Shown: positions 4,903 through 5,832 of the stretch, in pieces
Layout of the letters: the number at the start of each line of letters is the position of its first letter
Position numbering within the stretch: position 1 is the stretch's first letter
Assembly: GCA_026388755.1 (NCBI GenBank)
Contig: JAPLJE010000715.1
Span: 1-5,832, forward strand
DNA from: Deltaproteobacteria bacterium
GTDB lineage: Bacteria; Desulfobacterota; Desulfobacteria; Desulfobacterales; Desulfatirhabdiaceae
DNA: 5,832 nt
Reading direction: 5' to 3'
Made by a program: the position numbers and the translations under genes
The notes under the pieces: generated by a model
What the model was told of the DNA's origin: nothing
The model's input: the letters and a program-made list of their open reading frames with translations, nothing else
Databases searched by the model: none

Positions 4903-5253
4903 TCAGGCTTCTATTCTCTTAGTCTTGGTCTTGATTTCCGCGCCGCCTGCTTTGATAGTGACCTTAACAGCATCTTCCATCGGATCTTTGAAGGGCACCT
5001 GGATTCGGAGCAGGCCGTTCTCGTAGATCGCTTCGGCTTTGTCAGGTTTCACCGTCCAAGCTAAAGCAAGGGATGAAACATACTCGATGTCCCTTGCTGG
5101 CGCTGTCAGGTGGATGCAGTCTGGCAGAATCTTCAGATCAATGGTGCCCGTTGGCGCTCCTGGGATGGCAAACTCCACTACTAGCTTGTTCTTCTCCTCG
5201 TCAGCATATGCTACTGTACTGGGCGCAACCTTAATCCTATTTTCCAACATCAT
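4903..5253 (-). CDS. Small heat-shock protein, Hsp20/alpha-crystallin family
   Basis: A 116-residue cytoplasmic protein with one alpha-crystallin domain, expected to hold unfolding proteins without ATP. Strand-like segments run from KLVVEFAIPGAPTGTIDLKILPDCIHLTAP (about 23-52), through DIEYVSSLALAWTV, to the diagnostic ENGLLRIQVPFKDP (about 78-91) and VKVTIKAGG. IPG followed by DLKI and the NGLLRIQVP signature identify the fold. It is short: the N-terminal arm is only about 20 residues. I see no clear C-terminal I-x-I motif for oligomer assembly; the tail is basic (KTKTKR). This agrees with my memory of a divergent Hsp20 subgroup in archaea and anaerobic bacteria, with DIEYVG-like motifs. The start ATG 5253 has a textbook ribosome site. 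It lies downstream of csp in the same direction, with a hairpin between, so co-transcription is uncertain. Confidence 0.85.
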   Translation of the reverse strand: MMLENRIKVAPSTVAYADEEKNKLVVEFAIPGAPTGTIDLKILPDCIHLTAPARDIEYVSSLALAWTVKPDKAEAIYENGLLRIQVPFKDPMEDAVKVTIKAGGAEIKTKTKRIEA

Positions 5254-5256
5254 GGC

Positions 5257-5265
5257 AACCTCCTT
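5257..5265 (-). promoter_or_regulatory. Consensus ribosome binding site of the hsp20 gene
   Basis: On the minus strand AAGGAGGTT precedes the double ATG (5253 and 5250). AGGAGG ends 5 bases before the first ATG, which favours 5253. The match to the 16S anti-Shine-Dalgarno is near perfect, implying strong translation. Confidence 0.75.
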
Positions 5266-5386
5266 CTTGGTTGTTTCGTGCAGTTAACCTGGCATGGCTC
5301 AGATAATCGGGAGTTTGGCTGAGAACAGCTCAGTCTCTTGATCATTCGTTGATGAGTCTTCAGAGATTCATGCAATCGCTATGATA

Positions 5387-5405
5387 TCATGCCAGGAGGG
5401 CATGA
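5387..5405 (-). terminator. Hairpin directly after the csp stop
   Basis: A perfect 7-bp stem, TCATGCC/GGCATGA with a 5-base loop, begins two bases beyond the csp stop codon. No T run follows on the minus strand. It may therefore stabilise the 3' end or attenuate read-through into hsp20 rather than stop transcription fully. The adjoining ATGATATCAT (5381-5390) is a perfect 10-bp palindrome. Confidence 0.45.
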
Positions 5406-5406
5406 A

Positions 5407-5607
5407 TTATACACGGGAAACATTGGATGCGGCAGGACCTTTGGGGCCTTCAACCACATCAAACGTGACGCGATCGCCTTCAGAAAGTGATTTGAATCCG
5501 GTCGAATTAATGGCGGAATGATGTACGAATACATCCTTTCCGTTTTCCTGCTCAATAAAACCGAAACCCTTGCCGTCATTAAACCATTTTACAATTCCAT
5601 TTGACAT
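5407..5607 (-). CDS. csp: Cold-shock domain protein (CspA family)
   Basis: A 66-residue single cold-shock domain, the normal size for this family. These proteins bind single-stranded RNA and DNA in the cytoplasm, melting mRNA structure at low temperature or in other stresses. Family marks are [15 protein letters not shown] (residues 4-18, with RNP1 as KGFGFI at 13-18), DVFVHHSAI (25-33, RNP2 as VFVHH), [12 protein letters not shown] and the closing [10 protein letters not shown]. The start is ATG 5607, the usual MxxGxVKWFN beginning. The frame stays open upstream to 5682, but that part is leader. GGAG lies 8 bases before the start. A sigma-54-type promoter at 5703-5717 would give a leader of about 84 nt with a hairpin, reminiscent of the regulated leaders of cspA mRNAs. 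Which csp paralogue this is cannot be told. Confidence 0.96.
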   Translation of the reverse strand: MSNGIVKWFNDGKGFGFIEQENGKDVFVHHSAINSTGFKSLSEGDRVTFDVVEGPKGPAASNVSRV

Positions 5608-5615
5608 AGTGTTTT

Positions 5616-5619
5616 CTCC
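5616..5619 (-). promoter_or_regulatory. Ribosome binding site deciding the csp start
   Basis: GGAG on the minus strand lies 8 bases before ATG 5607. This fixes the 66-residue product over the 91-residue frame that opens at 5682. Confidence 0.6.
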
Positions 5620-5642
5620 ATTCAAAGTATTAATGTTAATAA

Positions 5643-5678
5643 CAATCATCTCATCCTTTGGTAGGATATGTGAGATTG
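5643..5678 (-). promoter_or_regulatory. Foldable hairpin in the csp 5' leader
   Basis: On the minus strand ATCTCA (5671-5676) pairs with TGAGAT (5648-5653). Inside it ATCCT (5663-5667) pairs with AGGAT (5653-5657) around a 5-base loop; the two helices compete for one base. CAATC and GATTG flank the structure and offer an alternative outer pairing. It ends about 35 bases before the start codon. A temperature-sensing or stabilising role is inferred from known csp leaders. Confidence 0.4.
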
Positions 5679-5702
5679 ACACCCCGATACACTAAATATA
5701 TC

Positions 5703-5717
5703 GCAATTATTGTGCCA
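5703..5717 (-). promoter_or_regulatory. Sigma-54 (RpoN) type -24/-12 promoter for csp
   Basis: The minus strand reads TGGCACAATAATTGC, matching TGGCAC-N5-TTGC at every fixed position with the required GG-to-GC spacing. The predicted start is near 5691, giving a leader of about 84 nt. A sigma-70 reading is possible: TATATT at 5695-5700 as -10, but only a poor -35. Sigma-54 promoters need an activator ATPase; its site may be one of the inverted repeats upstream. Confidence 0.6.
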
Positions 5718-5743
5718 GGGCCATGCTCTCATCATTAGGCCAT

Positions 5744-5758
5744 ATATCATACTGATAT
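5744..5758. repeat. Inverted repeat upstream of the csp promoter
   Basis: ATATCA-TAC-TGATAT has perfect 6-bp arms and lies about 53 to 67 bases before the predicted csp start, where a regulator could bind. A related palindrome, ATGATATCAT, sits after csp at 5381-5390. The AT-rich setting means chance is possible. Confidence 0.3.
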
Positions 5759-5793
5759 TTAAAAATAATTTATTAACAAAGCATTTACAGTGT

Positions 5794-5804
5794 TGCCATT
5801 GGCA
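5794..5804. repeat. Inverted repeat TGCCA-T-TGGCA at the right edge
   Basis: Perfect 5-bp arms around one base, about 103 to 113 bases before the predicted csp start. That is the usual distance range for enhancer-type activator sites of sigma-54 promoters. It somewhat resembles TGCC-T-GGCA at 867-875 ahead of the dehydratase gene. No gene is seen between it and the window end. Confidence 0.3.
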
Positions 5805-5832
5805 GCTATAAAATAGGGTCATATTTAACCAT

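Noticed and set aside
5300..5345. Heat-shock sigma-32 promoter upstream of hsp20
   Set aside because: CTCCCGATTAT on the minus strand resembles a -10 element, but no acceptable CTTGAA-like -35 lies at the right distance.
5407..5682. Longer 91-residue start for the cold-shock protein
   Set aside because: The extra 25 residues match nothing in the family; the ribosome site and the conserved [10 protein letters not shown] beginning point to ATG 5607.

Overview
The window looks like a piece of an anaerobic bacterial chromosome, most likely from the Desulfobacterota (former Deltaproteobacteria) or a syntrophic or fermentative relative. The lineage is an inference. It rests on the oxygen-sensitive 4-hydroxybutyrate pathway genes, a near-consensus sigma-54 promoter, an Hsp20 of a type I associate with such anaerobes, and a dispersed-repeat-like hairpin containing CGTAAAAAGTC. 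No rRNA or other phylogenetic marker is present.

Left part (15-3705, + strand): a catabolic block for 4-hydroxybutyrate or crotonate-level metabolism. A crotonase-family protein (15-803) is followed by a likely terminator (812-836). Next come 4-hydroxybutyryl-CoA dehydratase (abfD-like, 964-2414) and, one base after its stop, 4-hydroxybutyrate CoA-transferase (abfT/cat2-like, 2416-3705). Together they could convert 4-hydroxybutyrate to 4-hydroxybutyryl-CoA (transferase), then to crotonyl-CoA (dehydratase), then to 3-hydroxybutyryl-CoA (crotonase, if it is a hydratase). The dehydratase is interrupted: one base is missing near 1299-1301, and both halves are otherwise well conserved. Its histidine and last cysteine for the [4Fe-4S] cluster are also one residue closer together than in the Clostridium enzyme.

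Middle (3706-4902): after an imperfect 22-bp inverted repeat (3737-3805) comes a visibly AT-rich gene for a small exported protein of unknown function (3893-4594). It carries a nearly exact 63-bp in-frame tandem duplication. It is followed by 308 bases without a convincing gene, holding several small inverted and direct repeats.

Right part (minus strand, 4903-5832): two stress-type genes, csp (cold-shock domain protein, 5407-5607) and, downstream of it, a small Hsp20/alpha-crystallin protein (4903-5253). A hairpin lies just after the csp stop. csp has an excellent sigma-54-type promoter (5703-5717), which would give a leader of about 84 nt with a foldable hairpin; further upstream are two small inverted repeats that could bind an activator.

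I found no tRNA, rRNA, CRISPR array, transposase or integrase. I see no clear new multi-gene system. The best leads are the broken or altered dehydratase, the sigma-54-type csp promoter and the repeat-bearing exported protein.
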